A DNA stretch of 64,000 nt from Fulvia fulva. Its lineage: Eukaryota > Ascomycota > Dothideomycetes > Mycosphaerellales > Mycosphaerellaceae. The stretch lies in NCBI RefSeq assembly GCF_020509005.1, contig NC_063012.1, positions 7,440,001-7,504,000 of the forward strand, read 5' to 3'. Positions 23,873 to 36,501 of the stretch are shown piece by piece. The translations under genes were made by a program, and so were the position numbers. Each line of letters opens with the position of its first letter. Positions within the stretch are counted from its first letter, which is position 1. The notes below the pieces were generated by a model. That model made no database searches, was not told where the DNA came from, and was given only the letters and a program-made list of their open reading frames with translations.

Positions 23873-24949
23873 GTAAGAAGGAATTGTATTTAGTAAGCTA
23901 GCTACGAGATAAGGTAACAAGTCTTAACCGCGCTTTCCTACTTATCTAGTACTACCGTATAGCCTCGTTTCGAGAGGTTAGCCTAGAGCAAAAGCTTCCC
24001 TCTACGCCCTCCCTCCCTATTTACTCCTTAAGCTAATATCCACCTCTATAGGCCTAAGCCCTTTAGTACTCTCTATTAACTAATATACGCATCCGTCCTC
24101 TCGGGCTATATAGATAGTGTTAGCCGTCGCTACTAGTGTATACTACGCCCTAGGTTTTGACGCCCTTCGCGTTACCGTAGCCTATCTCTAGAAAGCGGCC
24201 GTCTATACCTCGTAGGTTTGCTCGGGGCACATACTATACCGGGTAGCGTACTCCTTACGTTTCTACCTACTAACTAATATAAAGTTCCTTATTACCCTAC
24301 CCTCGATCCTCCCCGATTATAGAACTAATCCACTTATATTATACGTCTTTTCCCCGTCCTAATAGCCGTCTTTTCCTTACTTAGGCTATCGTCTTTTCCT
24401 CGTCGCAATCTACTATATTAGACTAGGTACGTTATATAGCGGGATAGGCAGTACCTTAGGCAAAACCCTCGTTCCTATACCGGGTGTTTAATAGGCCCTT
24501 ATAGGCTTCGTCGCGTGTCTACCTACCTACTATATTGCCCGCTAGTAAATACTAGATTGTTTCGTAGTCCGCTCGACGCCGTCGTATAGTCCGCTTAGTT
24601 ATTGTTCTATAGTCCGCTCGTCTAATATTCGTCGCTTAGCCTGCTCGGTTTACGGTCTCCGGAGGTGAAAATTCTATACTTATACTAGAGGTGTCCTGTC
24701 GAGCGTATAGGCCACGGTTCCGCGCCCTTCTTATACGTAGAAAGAAGAGGGACTCGCTCCCGACACGAGTATACGCTCGTCGGATAGTTTTTATACCCGT
24801 TTTACTAGTAGTCCTCTATTCGCCGTAGCTTCGCCTACGTTACGCGCCCGTCGCGCCTACGACTCTCTAGCGTAAGAATACTTAGCTCTCTCGTAGTAAG
24901 ACGAGAGGTTCGTAGCCGACACTACGTATAGGTAATTCTCGTCGTCGAC
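23873..24949 (-). repeat. Segment S copy 2, fused to LINE B
   Basis: This is a RIP-mutated copy of 7,146-8,225 with the same two endpoints. Differences from copy 1 are nearly all C-to-T or G-to-A. The 7-bp hairpin stem CTCTCGT/ACGAGAG is kept (near 24,888-24,907). It is joined to LINE B at a position unrelated to the LINE A breakpoint of copy 1, and the duplication TATCCTTACTAT lies directly after its end. Confidence 0.75.
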
Positions 24950-24961
24950 TATCCTTACTAT

Positions 24962-27900
24962 ATAATATTGTTAAGAATATACCTATAAAGCGAGCTTAAT
25001 AATTATCCCGAAAGACTTCTTTATAGACTCTTCTTCCTTATCTTTATAGGTAGCGATATAACTCGTACGGACTTTAGTCCCTTCTTAGCTAGCTAACTTA
25101 CGGACGGTAGTAAGCTTAGACTATAGATTAGGGGTATTTACTACTCTTCTAAACAAGGTAGTCTTAAACTAGCGACTATATCGAAACTAGTCCCGGGTAT
25201 TAACGTTTAGAAACGTAGTCTTAAGTATTTAATCAATCTAATAGGTCACTCCCTCCTCCTTAGTAACGGGCCTATCTCCGGTACCGTACTATTAGACGTA
25301 GTTATTAATCCTTATCGTCTTCGTATTCTATAGCCGTTTACGCTATACGAATAGGGTATTAATAGGCCCTACCGGCTATTCCGAGGGCGTAGACCTTGAC
25401 TTAGCTCGAGGCTTAGGCGTCCTTCTTCTAAGAGTCTCCTCTAACGCTACCGTTAACTAGCTTCTACTAGCCCTAGAACCGGCGTCTCTAATTATCTCTA
25501 CCTCCTACTAACCGAGTTCTTCCTACCGGATCTCCTCTTCGAGTTCTCGTCGTATAGCTTTAGCGGTCTCGGCTCGTACTCTTAATACCTATATACTAGA
25601 CCTAGTTCGAGGATTCGGGTTCTTTATAATCCCTACTAGAGCTTTACCTCGAGATTTATTACTCTAGATTAGGTAGGCCTTAATCTTAACCTCGTCGTAG
25701 TTTATAATCCTACTCCCCTATATAGCCGGTTCTTCTTCCTTAAACTAGATCTAGTAACTACTAGCGGCCGTCGGTTACTACCTAGATCTAGTATCTTAAG
25801 GGCCGTATTCTATAAGGTATTAGTTATTAGGTAGAGGTTTAGAGTAGTTAGTAACCTTTACGCTTAAGACACTAGTATAATCTCGACCTATCTATTGTTT
25901 CCGAAGCGTAGGGATTTTTATGTCCTTATTAAATAGAATCGGGCTATAGTGTTCCTTAAGCTACGGAAGTATATAAAGGAGCTTAGGCTTACTATAGTCC
26001 TGTCGGAAGTTAAACTTAGGGGGATTTAGATCGGTCTTCTTTCCTAGATACTACTAGTTATTCGTCGCTAAAAAGACATACCCTTATAAGATAAGGAATA
26101 GTATCGCGGGGTACCTATTAGCCTAATGTTCCGTAGTACTATAGTTATAATAGTATCTATTAAGCGCTTTAGACTACTCGCGGTTCTATAACTACGGGCG
26201 CTATATTTAGTAAACCTACGGTTTAGACACTCGATCGGGGTTCTCTAGTTATTTAGACCTTTGATTTTCACTAGGGTTAAAGGATCTAACCTCCGCCGCG
26301 CGAACTTGTTAGTAAGCTCGAATACTAATTTCTACTATTTTCTAAATAAGGTTATCGTCGATAGTAGTAGAAATAGCTATTTTATTAAGTATATTAATCG
26401 TAGGGATCAAGCGCGGTATCTACTTTATAACTAACTAATAAAGCTACGGTAAAGCAAGTAGAAAGTCCGTATATACGGCCTTCTATCCTTCTTTACTATT
26501 AGCGATACTTATCGCCTCGTCTAGTATCTTTCAAAAGCGCCGAAACTTCTTAGACTACTTTAGATAGAGTCTATATTTCTTATAAACTGCCTTAGTAACT
26601 GACTCTAGGAGCCCCTAAAGTAGAAGACGGCTACGGGAGCTATTATCGAGGTCTTCGGGATCAATAAGGTTACTAGAGGCTACGAAGAGACGAATAAACT
26701 CCTTTATATCCTATTCCTTAGGGCTTTTCCCTTTCTCGGCCCGGAGTATCTCTTTAAGATATTCTCGACTTCCTAATATTAAATAGGTATCGAATCTCGA
26801 AAATTTAGCTAAGAAGGACCTCCTAAAGGTGCTCCGCCTTACTTACTATCCCTCTAACCTTATTACTAAACGTCGGATAGTAGTCTCGTAGTTACGCTCG
26901 AAAAGACCCTAGAAGTTGTCTTTCTTAATTAATAGCCTTAGTAGATACTAGTCTATAAGATTATTGAACTTCTCCTAGAACTTAGTAGCGTTCCTACTAT
27001 TAAAGAGGGGGTTTTCCGGACTCCCTAAAGTAGGGAAGCGAGGTCCTACATTTTCTATAGTAATAGTAAGACGGCTAAACAAGGCTGCTATTGTATCCGG
27101 ACTATAGGGCATTCTAGATGTTATAGTGCCCTTATTTAAGTTATCCTCTTCTTAGTTATTTCGTCGTATTCTTTCCTTACCCTTATTAGAGCTTAAAGCC
27201 TCCGGAGTGTTATCTTCGTTACTATCTAAGTCTTCTATCCTTTCTAGGATTATGGCCTCCCTATAAGGCCTATTTACCTTCGTTAGACTTTCTAGTAACT
27301 CTTAGCTAGCTCTAATACTAGTAAACGACTCGAACCTCGATAAAGATATAACTAAAACTTATGACCTTATTCGTAACCGTAACCTTACTTATAACGTTAT
27401 ACTTACTTTGCTTAATACTAAGAACCTTGACCTTAGGTGCCTTAATACCTTAAGATTTCGACTTCGAGTCGACCTTAACCTTAATTTTACTAAAATGTAC
27501 TAATAATGCTACCGGGTATATACTTGAACCCCCCCCCTTATTAACTACTAAAATATAGACGACTAACCACCCTAATAAGTAAGGGCGCGCCTAGTGACCC
27601 TAGGATAGCCTACGCGTAGGTATATATACTTACCGGTCCGCGGGCCGTAAAATATATATAGTGATCCTAAAAGATAATAAATCTAAAAAATTTAGATTCC
27701 CGTATTTTCGCCTTATAGAGAGATTCTTTATAAATCCTACCTTCCTACTAAGGTCGCCTCCTAACTATATATATTTTAGTAGTACCCCTATATATCCCCG
27801 CTACGTAATTAACCGTTAAAGGTTAACGAGATTCGACGCGTAAATTTTAGGGTCTAAAGGGGGCCCTTAGCTTATTAATAATAGTCGACCTATTGTCTAT

Positions 27901-28224
27901 TCAATAGTCGGCTAGCTACTAATACTCGTTCCTAGGTACCGGGTAGATTAGTACTCCGGGGCGGCTAACTACCTAGTAACTACCGCTTCTAGTACGACAG
28001 ATTGACTAATAAGTAATAGAGAGAACTTACTAATACCTAAAGAGGGGTTTTCCCCGTACGACGGTTTTCCCCTCTCTCTTCCTTAATAGCCCCCGGCCTC
28101 GTAGACCTTTTAGGAGCTAGATAGGCATTATAAATATATTATTTTTCATTTATTTATATCTACTATTAAATAGGTACGAGTTACGTAGTAGTACAAGATA
28201 GCGGATTATACGAAAGACGAAGAA
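24962..28224 (-). pseudogene. LTR retrotransposon E: leader and gag-like region, heavily RIPed
   Basis: No frame is intact. On the minus strand, from about 27,500 down to 25,000, one long frame is readable if TAG/TAA are skipped. It includes a capsid-like stretch near 27,000 (…NPLFNSRNATKF…) followed by about 700 residues of hydrophilic sequence, and then joins the protease remnant at 18,874-19,235 across B1. The 27,540-28,224 part has no frame and probably represents leader or LTR sequence next to the D1 LTR. I cannot name the family; a gag-protease half of a Gypsy-like element is my best reading. Confidence 0.4.
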
Positions 28225-28408
28225 TATAAGAGCGCGCGTACTATAGGGTCTAAGAGAGATAGTTATTGTTCTACGAAGCTACGAAAGAGGAGCGCGAGGC
28301 GCGGCGAAGTTATATAGTCATACTAATCCGCGCTAACCCGATACGGAAGGTCCGCGGAATAGCCGGGCCGACGCTTTAGTAGTAAAGGGTCGCGGGTAGC
28401 CCGTAATA
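28225..28408 (-). mobile_element. 3' LTR of Gypsy-like element D, copy D1
   Basis: These 184 bp on the minus strand are homologous to the 198-bp LTR at 50,155-50,352. They begin (minus strand) after a purine-rich tract at TATTACGGG (TGTCACGGG in the unmutated copy) and end …CTTATA. RIP changes explain nearly all differences; a duplicated ~14-bp stretch near the start of the other LTR accounts for the length difference. Confidence 0.7.
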
Positions 28409-31246
28409 GTATCCCCCCTCTTAAAAGTCGTCTTAGTCCTCTAAGCGTCTATATTCACTCGTACGCCTACCGTCTTATACGGCCACTTGCTCGTTAAACT
28501 CTATACCCTTATAAAAGCCTAGTTATCCTCTAGATCTTACTCTATCTACCGTATAGCCTCCTTATCTTTAGCCTTTACCGTTTATAAAACACGTTACTTA
28601 GTTAGCTAGCACGCCCTAGGCCTAAGCCTATCTTCGGGGAACACTCGCGTATAATCCTTATAACTACGGTTAGGTATTATTATAGGCCCTACGGGTCCTA
28701 CTCGAGTATCGGTATAACTACCGTTACGGTCGTAGAGCTAAAGCGGCGAGTTTTACTTATACCGGTAACCCTAGTTACGAGAGTAGGCTTTTCCGTAACC
28801 TGACTTATATAGCGGTACGTAGTGAATATATACGGATTAGATTCTATTAAAGGTAAGGCTCGAGTCGACTTATTCGTAACGGTGTCTCTATTAATCCTGA
28901 TCGTATTAAGTCCGAGTACCTTAGCGTCTAGTAGTAACTAGTTAGATAGAGCTACGAAACCTATAGACGTAGACAACTCCGGCCGGTTATAGTAAAAGTC
29001 TATAATAGCGGCGGCTGCCCTCGTAAATAGGTCCTTAGTAGGTTACTAAGTTTTACTATCCTCTATATCCTAATATCCGACCTATCGTACCTTATACTAT
29101 ATGTCGACCTTACGCTTATACCCCTTCTTTACCTTCCTAGTACGCTTCCTCGTATATATATCTAAGATCTTGTCTACCTCGTACTCGATCGCCGCGGGTA
29201 CCGCTATAATGTCGGCCTTAGTATTTGCTTCCGTCGTATTAGGAACTATAACTACGGGTAGCGGCGGTATAAGGTACTGTCCCTCTAGCGGCGGTAGGTT
29301 AGTATCGTCGGCGCGCTATAGTAGCGACGTATAGAAATAGTTATCGAGTCTAGCTAACGTATCGGAGAGCTTTAGCTTATAGGAGAGCTTCGAGGGTATG
29401 ACTTTTACGATCTAGTATAGTCTAGTATATCGTCGATCTAGTTTCTTAGAAGGGCGTGTCGTACGGATGTTCTTTATACTAAGGAACACCTAATCGCCTA
29501 CCTACTAGTCGGGCGAGATACGGTGATATCGGTTAGCGGCCTTAGCTTATAAGGCTTAGGACATTCTTATGTTCTCTTAGAGGAACTGATATAGCTCGTA
29601 AAGGCGTCGGGTAAATACTTCGGCGGATTTACTATCGAGTCGCTAAAGAGTCGTTATCTAGCGGCGATCCCGCCTACCTATAAGTCGATACGTTCCGTAA
29701 ACTCGGGGTTATATCTAAGGTTTACGTAGAAAGGTAAGATACCGGTAGTCTCTAATACGTAGTTATTAATAGCAAACTAAGCTAGGTATAGCTATTTAGC
29801 CTAGTCGCTCTATACCTTATTAACGTAGGCGCGTAAGTACTATTCTATATTCTAATTAGTACGCTTAGACTAACCGTCCGTCTCGGGGTAATATAATGAA
29901 CTTAGCTTACGTTAAATCCGTAGTATCTTATATAGCTACTTCTAGAAAGTTATAATGAACTGTTTCCCTCTATTAGAGGTAATTGTGTCCGGGAGCCCAC
30001 GTCGACTAAATACGTACTTTAAGAATAGGCGCGCTACATTCTTCGCCGTTATAGCTCTAATAGGAATAAGTTCTACTTCTTTCGTTAGGCGGTCCGTAAC
30101 GGTTATAATATTATTATAAGTCATACCGTCGAGTTTGCTATCTAGTAAGTCTACTATAAAGTCGACTAATATATAGCGCTAAGGTCGTTCTAGTATAGAA
30201 AGTAGATATAATAATCTAGGTGGCTAGGTATATAGAGATTTCGTTATACGGTATACTCGGTAATTTGCGGTATATCTACGTACTAATCTTACTAAGCTAG
30301 GCCAGTAAAATTCACGTGCTACGAGCTTATATATACGGGCTCTACTAGGATAGCCTACTACTAGTACGTCGTAGTTCATCTTTACTATTCGAGTCCGTAG
30401 CTTCTAGTTATCCGGTACCTATAAGCTCTAGTCGCCGTACTAATTACGGACGTAGAGTATATCTCCTTCTACCTTATATTATACTAGGTATACCTTCGCC
30501 TTTTAAAGAAGTAGCGGGATTGCGTTACCTTTCTATAGTATCTTAATTACTGCCTTAAGCTCCTAGTCTACGGCGTAGGCTATTACTATTCGATACTCGA
30601 GTTTAGCCTCGTAATTAGCCTCTATCGTAGGCTTCGATACGGTAGTAGCTTCTACCGGTATAGCGGCTTCGGCTAGTATAAATTCTGTTACTTCTAGGTT
30701 TAGCGGAGTTTCCGTCTCTTTAGTAACATCTTCTACGGTTACGCGTATAGAGTCGATCTTAAGGAATCGCTTAGGCGGTAGTAACGTCTAGTACTAATAC
30801 TAATTACGCGGATCGTCTACCCCCTACGGAAGGTCCTAGCTACGTCTCGTTAGACTGTCTAGCTTTATACCTTAAACACCGGGCCTATAGACGATACGGA
30901 AGTTGAACTAAGAGAGGAACTTAGCCTACCTTACCTAACGTCGATTGAGCTACTTCGTCGTTATAAAGTACTCTAGGCTCTTATAATCTATAAATACTTT
31001 GACCGGTTCGATAGTGTTTTTATCTACTTCGTAGGCCAATTCAGGCCTCTACTCTTTAAACGCCTTAATAATAGCTAATAGCTCCTTATCGTAGATCTTA
31101 TAGTTATACTCTTATAGACTCAACTTCTTAGAGTAAAACGCTACCGGGTATAGGACGCCTTCTTCGTTATATTAGGAGAGGACGCCGGTATTAACGAAAT
31201 CCGAGGAGTCCGTCTTAACGACTGTCTACCTCCCCGGTACGTAATA
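28409..31246 (-). pseudogene. Gypsy-like element D1: RNase H, integrase and chromodomain remains
   Basis: This is a minus-strand LTR-element pol. From 31,233 downwards: an RNase H start (TDSSDFVNTGVL-like), the KELLAIIKAF region near 31,080-31,110, then the integrase core. An open piece at 29,942-30,124 reads VTDRLTKEVELIPI … GLPDTITSNRGKQF, where the second catalytic Asp (S-D-R-G) is now Asn. The chromodomain region lies around 29,100-29,250 in mutated form. The RT proper and 5' LTR are absent: the element is cut at about 31,246 by LINE A3. It belongs to the same family as D2. Confidence 0.7.
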
Positions 31247-32320
31247 TAGATAGATAGATAGATTTGTTATTCCCCTGTTCTAGGACCCTATCCGGCCTAT
31301 ATAGGTAAATATCTATTGTTATATACAAAGGGAAATCCGAATAGGTGAAAACCCTTCCCGCTCCCGACTACTCCTTATCTAGATTAGCTTTCCCTCTGAA
31401 CGTACGTAGTCTATATCACTACCCCGTTAGCCCCCGCTCCTAGCCGGTCTCGTCGCGCTACGTCGTATCCTCTCTTCCTATACTACTCCTACTAGGCGGT
31501 ACTATTCTAGCTAGCCCTTCTCTAGTATCTAGTTCGTAATACGCCGTAGGTCCTTAGCGTTATTAAGAAGTGCCCTAATCGTCCGGTTCCTCGCCTTTAC
31601 TATCTACTCCCCCCTTCCTAGCGACTACCTTGGACAGACGAGGAGTACGTACCGTACGTTCTAGGAGCGATAGCCGTAGGGGTAGCTAGTATTCGTATAT
31701 CCTAGAACCTTCCTCTATAATAGGTACCCCTAGAGGCCGATGTGTTCGCTTCGTAGTTAGGTTACTATACTACTCTATACCCTCGTAAGGCGGTAGTAGA
31801 TAAGCTTCGGGGGGTGCTTAACCGCGGATTTTGTAGCTGACTATTCCTTAGGTTATCCCGCTAGCTAAGGGCGTCCACTATACCCTACAACCTAGTTGTT
31901 CTACCTCTCTTTCTATAGTTGCTCTATAAACGATTTCTTACCTTCCTATTATGTTACTAGCTATTCGTCCCTTGCCCGGTAGCTCGGCTCGTTTCCGGGT
32001 CGAATGCCCTTATACGCTAGTACTAATTCGCGGGCCCTTACGACTGCACTAGCGATGACCTTCTATACTAGGTACTATGCCGACTTGCCTAAGTAGGAGG
32101 TCCGTAGTCCCTAGATATATAGGTCGATCGGCGGTATAGCGGTCTCGTGCTTAAGCATCCTCGTTAGTATCGACTTATATACCCCGGTGACCTTCCTTAG
32201 GCATTAGTTTTAGATCTTCGCTAGCGGCGCGACGAGTCCCTTCGATAGGTAGGCCCTCTTACCTAAGGACTACACTTAGCTACTATAGGTAAGGACTGGC
32301 CGTATAATAGCCGTATATAG
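31247..32320 (-). mobile_element. LINE A copy A3, 3' segment
   Basis: This is the 3' ~1.07 kb of LINE A on the minus strand, starting with the (GATA)n tail next to GTAATATA of element D1. It matches A1 5,329-6,395 with RIP changes. It is interrupted at 32,320 by B2, as shown by the 16-bp duplication TAATAGCCGTATATAG (32,305-32,320 and 43,562-43,577). Confidence 0.8.
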
Positions 32321-35300
32321 ATAGATAGATAGATTATTTATTCGCCTGTTTTAGTGCCCTATAGCCTATGCAGGTCTCTCGCTATTTAGGTCTATTTGTG
32401 TAGGTAGGAAACCCGATTAACGGATGAAAACCTCCTCGTCTTTGCCCTCCTCGTTCTTTCCTGTCTTGTCCTTTCGTTCTCCTTCCTTTAGGGTACGCTA
32501 GTGTTATAGTTGTTACCCTATAACTACCTTGCCCGTAACCCTAGTGATGTCCTCCTCTCAATTCCCTTTCTCCCTTCTGTTTCCCCGGCTCTTCTCTCTC
32601 TCTCCCTCCTCTCTATCCACCTTTCCGTTTCTACTGCTAGGGAGAATTGCTCTAGGTAGTCCTCGTTAAGGATCTATCTTGTCACTCTCCTTATATCTTG
32701 TCTATCCTGGATAATGGCCTGGTATTGCCTGTCTCTTGCCTTCGCCCTCTACTAGCTTCTCCCTTTTACCCACTTAGTACAGTTCAGTACTATGTGCTCC
32801 GGGTTTTGGGATAGGTAGCCATAGGGGCAACGTTTAGAATCGTATCCTAGGACCCTTCTTTAGTGCAAGTATGCTCTTAGCCCAATGTGCTCAGAGCGAA
32901 TCTAGATAGCTATGCTTGCTTCCGCCCTCTTCAGGTCTTTATAGATAAGGTAGTTATACCTCCCGAAGGTCCTGGCCGCTAGTAGGGCTCCTAGCCTCAC
33001 CGGTTTTTAGTTCCAACGCGTTTCCTATAGGTGACCTACGATCCTTTCTACTTAGCTTTGCTTCTTTTTCCCTTTGTCCCCTGTGTTAGCTTGCTCCCTC
33101 AGAGCTTCTCTCTGTTCAAGGGCTACTAGGATTTCCTATAATGTTTTTAGGTCTGCTTCCTTCTGTAGGATCATATGTGGCCGGTTAGGTCTTCTCCTCC
33201 TCTCCTACTAGGTTCTTATCCTTTGAGTAGCTGCTTGGATGGTTCCCTAGGCTAGGTATGCTAATGTCTTCTCTGCGTATTGACACCTTATGCCCTGGAG
33301 GTACTCCCTGATAGGGGCTGTACCTGATTCCATTTCCATTGTCCTATAAGGGGTTGACTTATATACCCCTAGTACTCTCTTTAGGTAGGCTGCCTACGCT
33401 CTGTTAAGGGGGTCCTCAATTCTCTTCGGGATGTGTTTTTCCGCTGCCCAAATTGCTGCTCTATGTAGCATTACGGGCTTGACAATGGCCTTGTATATAG
33501 TCTAGGCCTTTGTGAAGGTCGCCCCCTAGGTTGACGTAGTGAGTCTCTCGATTGATTGTCTATTAGTGTCCGCTCTCGCTTGCGCCTTCTTCACTTGTGG
33601 TCCCTAGCTGAGTTTCGGGTCTAGCTATATCCCAAGGACTCTAAGTTCCCTTATAGGATAGGTCTCGAACCCCTGGATTTTTACTGGTACTGCCAAGTTG
33701 TATTTTGTCTTTGCCTTGCTAAAATGGATAAGTTGGTACTTGTCCGGTACGAATTTTGCCCCATGCTCTCTTGCCCACTTTTCGCATTGTCTATGTCTCT
33801 CCTCTAGGAGTGCGCAGTTTTCCTCTATAGACCCCGACCACGCTAGGATATTTGTGTTATCCACGAACCCCGATGCTAAGGTGTTTGCTGTTTCTAGGAG
33901 TAGGGTCAGGTCGGCCATAAAGAGGAGGAACAGAATTGAGGAGAGTGTAGAGCCCTATAGGATGCCCGTGTTCGCAATTAGGGTCTACGGGGCTTTGAAG
34001 GACCCTAGGAGGATCTGGGTTGTTCTGTCCTTAAGGAATGACTACACAAAGTGTACTATCTAGGCTAGGATGCTTTTCATTCTAAGGATGTGTAGGAGCC
34101 TTACGTAGGACATATTGTCGAAAGCCCCTAATATGTCTAGTAAAAGCAGTGAGGCTACCTTATTGTTGCTATAGTGCCAGATGTGTCTGATTTGCTCTGT
34201 AATCAGTTCGACTGCTATGAGGGTAGATCTCTTTTGTCTCCCCCCTATTTGCGTTGCCGGGAGGAGGTTGTGTTCTTCTACTATTCCGGTGAGCCTTATA
34301 GCCACGACCTTCTCTAGGAGCTTCCCTAGTGTGTTTAGCAACGCAATTGGTCTGTATGACTTCAACTTGGTATAGTCTTCCTTTTGGGGTTTCCTTAGGA
34401 CGCAAGTTAGTGATTGCCTAAAGGCCTTTAGGCAATACCCCTACTTTATGCACTAGGTAAAGATTGGCGTAAGCACTGGAGTGATAAGGCTGCTACTAGC
34501 TTTTAGGTAACAGTTAGGGATCTTGTCTAGGCCTAGGGCTTTGTTGCCCTTTAGTTTCTTAATAATGTTTCCGATCTCTATAGTAGACACTTGCTAGTTA
34601 GCCTCCCTTAGCGGAGGAATGTGTGTTCCTAGGATGTTGCTTAGGTCTACCTCTACCTAAGTCCCGAAGAAGTGGTCTGCGAATGCTTTCGCTTTCCCTA
34701 TCGGAGTGGTTTGCGTTTCCCCGTCTTGGTCCTATATTAAGGGAAACTAGGGCGGGGAGTTTCGTTCCTCGTCTAGTTTCCTAGCCCATTCTACTAGTCT
34801 CTAGATTTGTTCCGGGTGTTCTATAATCATCCCTACAGTTGACCTCTACTCCTACGTCTTGTCTCTTCTGATCTGCGCCTTCTTTGCTTTATACGCGTTG
34901 TTATAGGCTTCCTAGTTTGCTTAGGTACGTCGTTGCTCCTATCTCCTTCTTGCTCTCCTTGCCTCCTTGACTTTGGCTATATACTCTAGTGTCTAGTATA
35001 GCTTCTAGTATAGCGACCATCTCTTCTTAGGTATATAGGCCTAGGCTGCCCTTTGCATAGCTTCTATCAGCTGCTCCACTGCTTAGTCAATCCCCTCCGT
35101 TATGTGTATATTGTCAATGTTCACCTGTTCTAGTTCGCCTTCTAGCCGCTACTGTACTAGTGTCCACTCGGCCTGCTTCTAGTAGAGCCTCCTCTTAGGT
35201 TCCCTCTCCTCCTTAACTATAAGTTAGATGTCGGTTTGGATTAGATAGTGGTCTAATAAGGACTCTAGTTAGTCATTGACTATATAGCTTTCTACCCGTC

Positions 35301-36501
35301 GTATTAAGGCGTAGGACATAAAGTATAGGTCTAGCGTGCTAGAACTGTTGTTTCTAGCCTAAGTTTCTGTTCCCTTTGGCGTGATCAAGTCCATTTAGGC
35401 TGTTTCTATCTGACTAATAAGCCTCCCTACTAAGAAGTGGTGTGCTAGGGTGAAGTCCGATCCCTACTTTAGGTAGTAGAGGTTGAAATCTCCTATCACG
35501 ATGTTATAGTTTTGTTAGTCTATTGCTTCCGGGAGCCTTCCTAGCGTATGTAGTTGTGTGCTACTTCTAGACTCTAGAGGTGGGTTGTATACGCTATAGA
35601 TTAGGACTTAGCCTTAAGTTGTTTTGAGCTATACTATAGTGATATCCCTGTCGGTTCTCGGCCAGGCCTACTAGTCCTCTACTAGTACCTTCTTACTGAC
35701 ATAGATACAAGTTCGTAGGACTCCCTCGGTTCTATTTATTACTACGTGGTATCTCGGGTCTCGTATAGTTAATAGAATCCTAGAGTGTAGGTTGATCTAT
35801 AGTTCCTATATTGCTATAATGTGGTGTTCCTCCGGGTCTAAGGCTTATAGAAAGCTCCTTTGGACCTTGTCTTTGCTTCTGTTCACATTATACTGAATGA
35901 TTAATAGTCTATTAGTATAAGGCATTAGGACATATTTGTGTCTAGGTCCGTTTGGTCTTACTGTTAGTCTTGCTATTAGTTTTCCCGTCCCTCCTCCTGT
36001 TCTTCCCTTTGGGGTTGGCTCCCTATCATTTGGTTGATTCTTATTTGTCTATTGCTCTACGCTACCTTATACAAGAACGTTAGTCTCCCTATTACTAGCA
36101 CTATTTATAGCTCCTCTTATAGCCGGGGTCTCTTATTCGGGTAGGTGGTTCTCTCTAGTTGTTTCTGTTCACCTACTAGGAACCTAGTTAGTGTTGTTAC
36201 CCTTGCTTCCCGCGCTCTCTACTAGGCTAATAGTCTAACTAGGCATTGGTTTGACTATGCCGGGTATTTTCTCCTATATGCTACGTATCTTATGTCCTCC
36301 TTCCGTTTTTAGCACTCTTAGATCGCGTGATCACTAGTATAGTATAAGTAGACTAGTGTGGCTTTGCTACACTTTAGGGCAATATGTCCGTACTGTTAAC
36401 AGTTAAAACATTAAAGGATTCTATAGTTGCTCTAATAGATTTCTATATCTAGCCTCTTAAAGTCCTAGTACAACCCTTAGTCTAAGACCTTGTTCGCTTA
36501 C
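32321..36501 (-). mobile_element. LINE B copy B2, 3' segment, moderately RIPed
   Basis: This is LINE B on the minus strand with the (GATA)n tail at 32,321. It covers the C-terminal region, RT (33,600-34,700), endonuclease (35,300-35,900) and part of ORF1. CpA and TpG are still common, so it is less mutated than B1, and two RT pieces remain open. It is interrupted at 36,501 by the LTR element G, with the 5-bp duplication CTTAC (36,497-36,501) versus CTTGC (42,793-42,797), the difference itself being a RIP-type change. Confidence 0.85.
33625..34365 (-). pseudogene. LINE B reverse transcriptase, broken
   Basis: Two open pieces are separated by stops. The 101-codon piece (34,060-34,365) holds the start of the RT domain: SYRPIALLN, then GGRQKRST, then a LLDILGAFD segment equivalent to LDISGAFD. 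The 97-codon piece (33,625-33,918) holds the catalytic box as FVDNTN. In A1 the same box is FVDDTN; here the second catalytic Asp codon GAC reads AAC, a TpG-to-TpA change. The enzyme would be inactive even if the stops were ignored. Confidence 0.75.
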
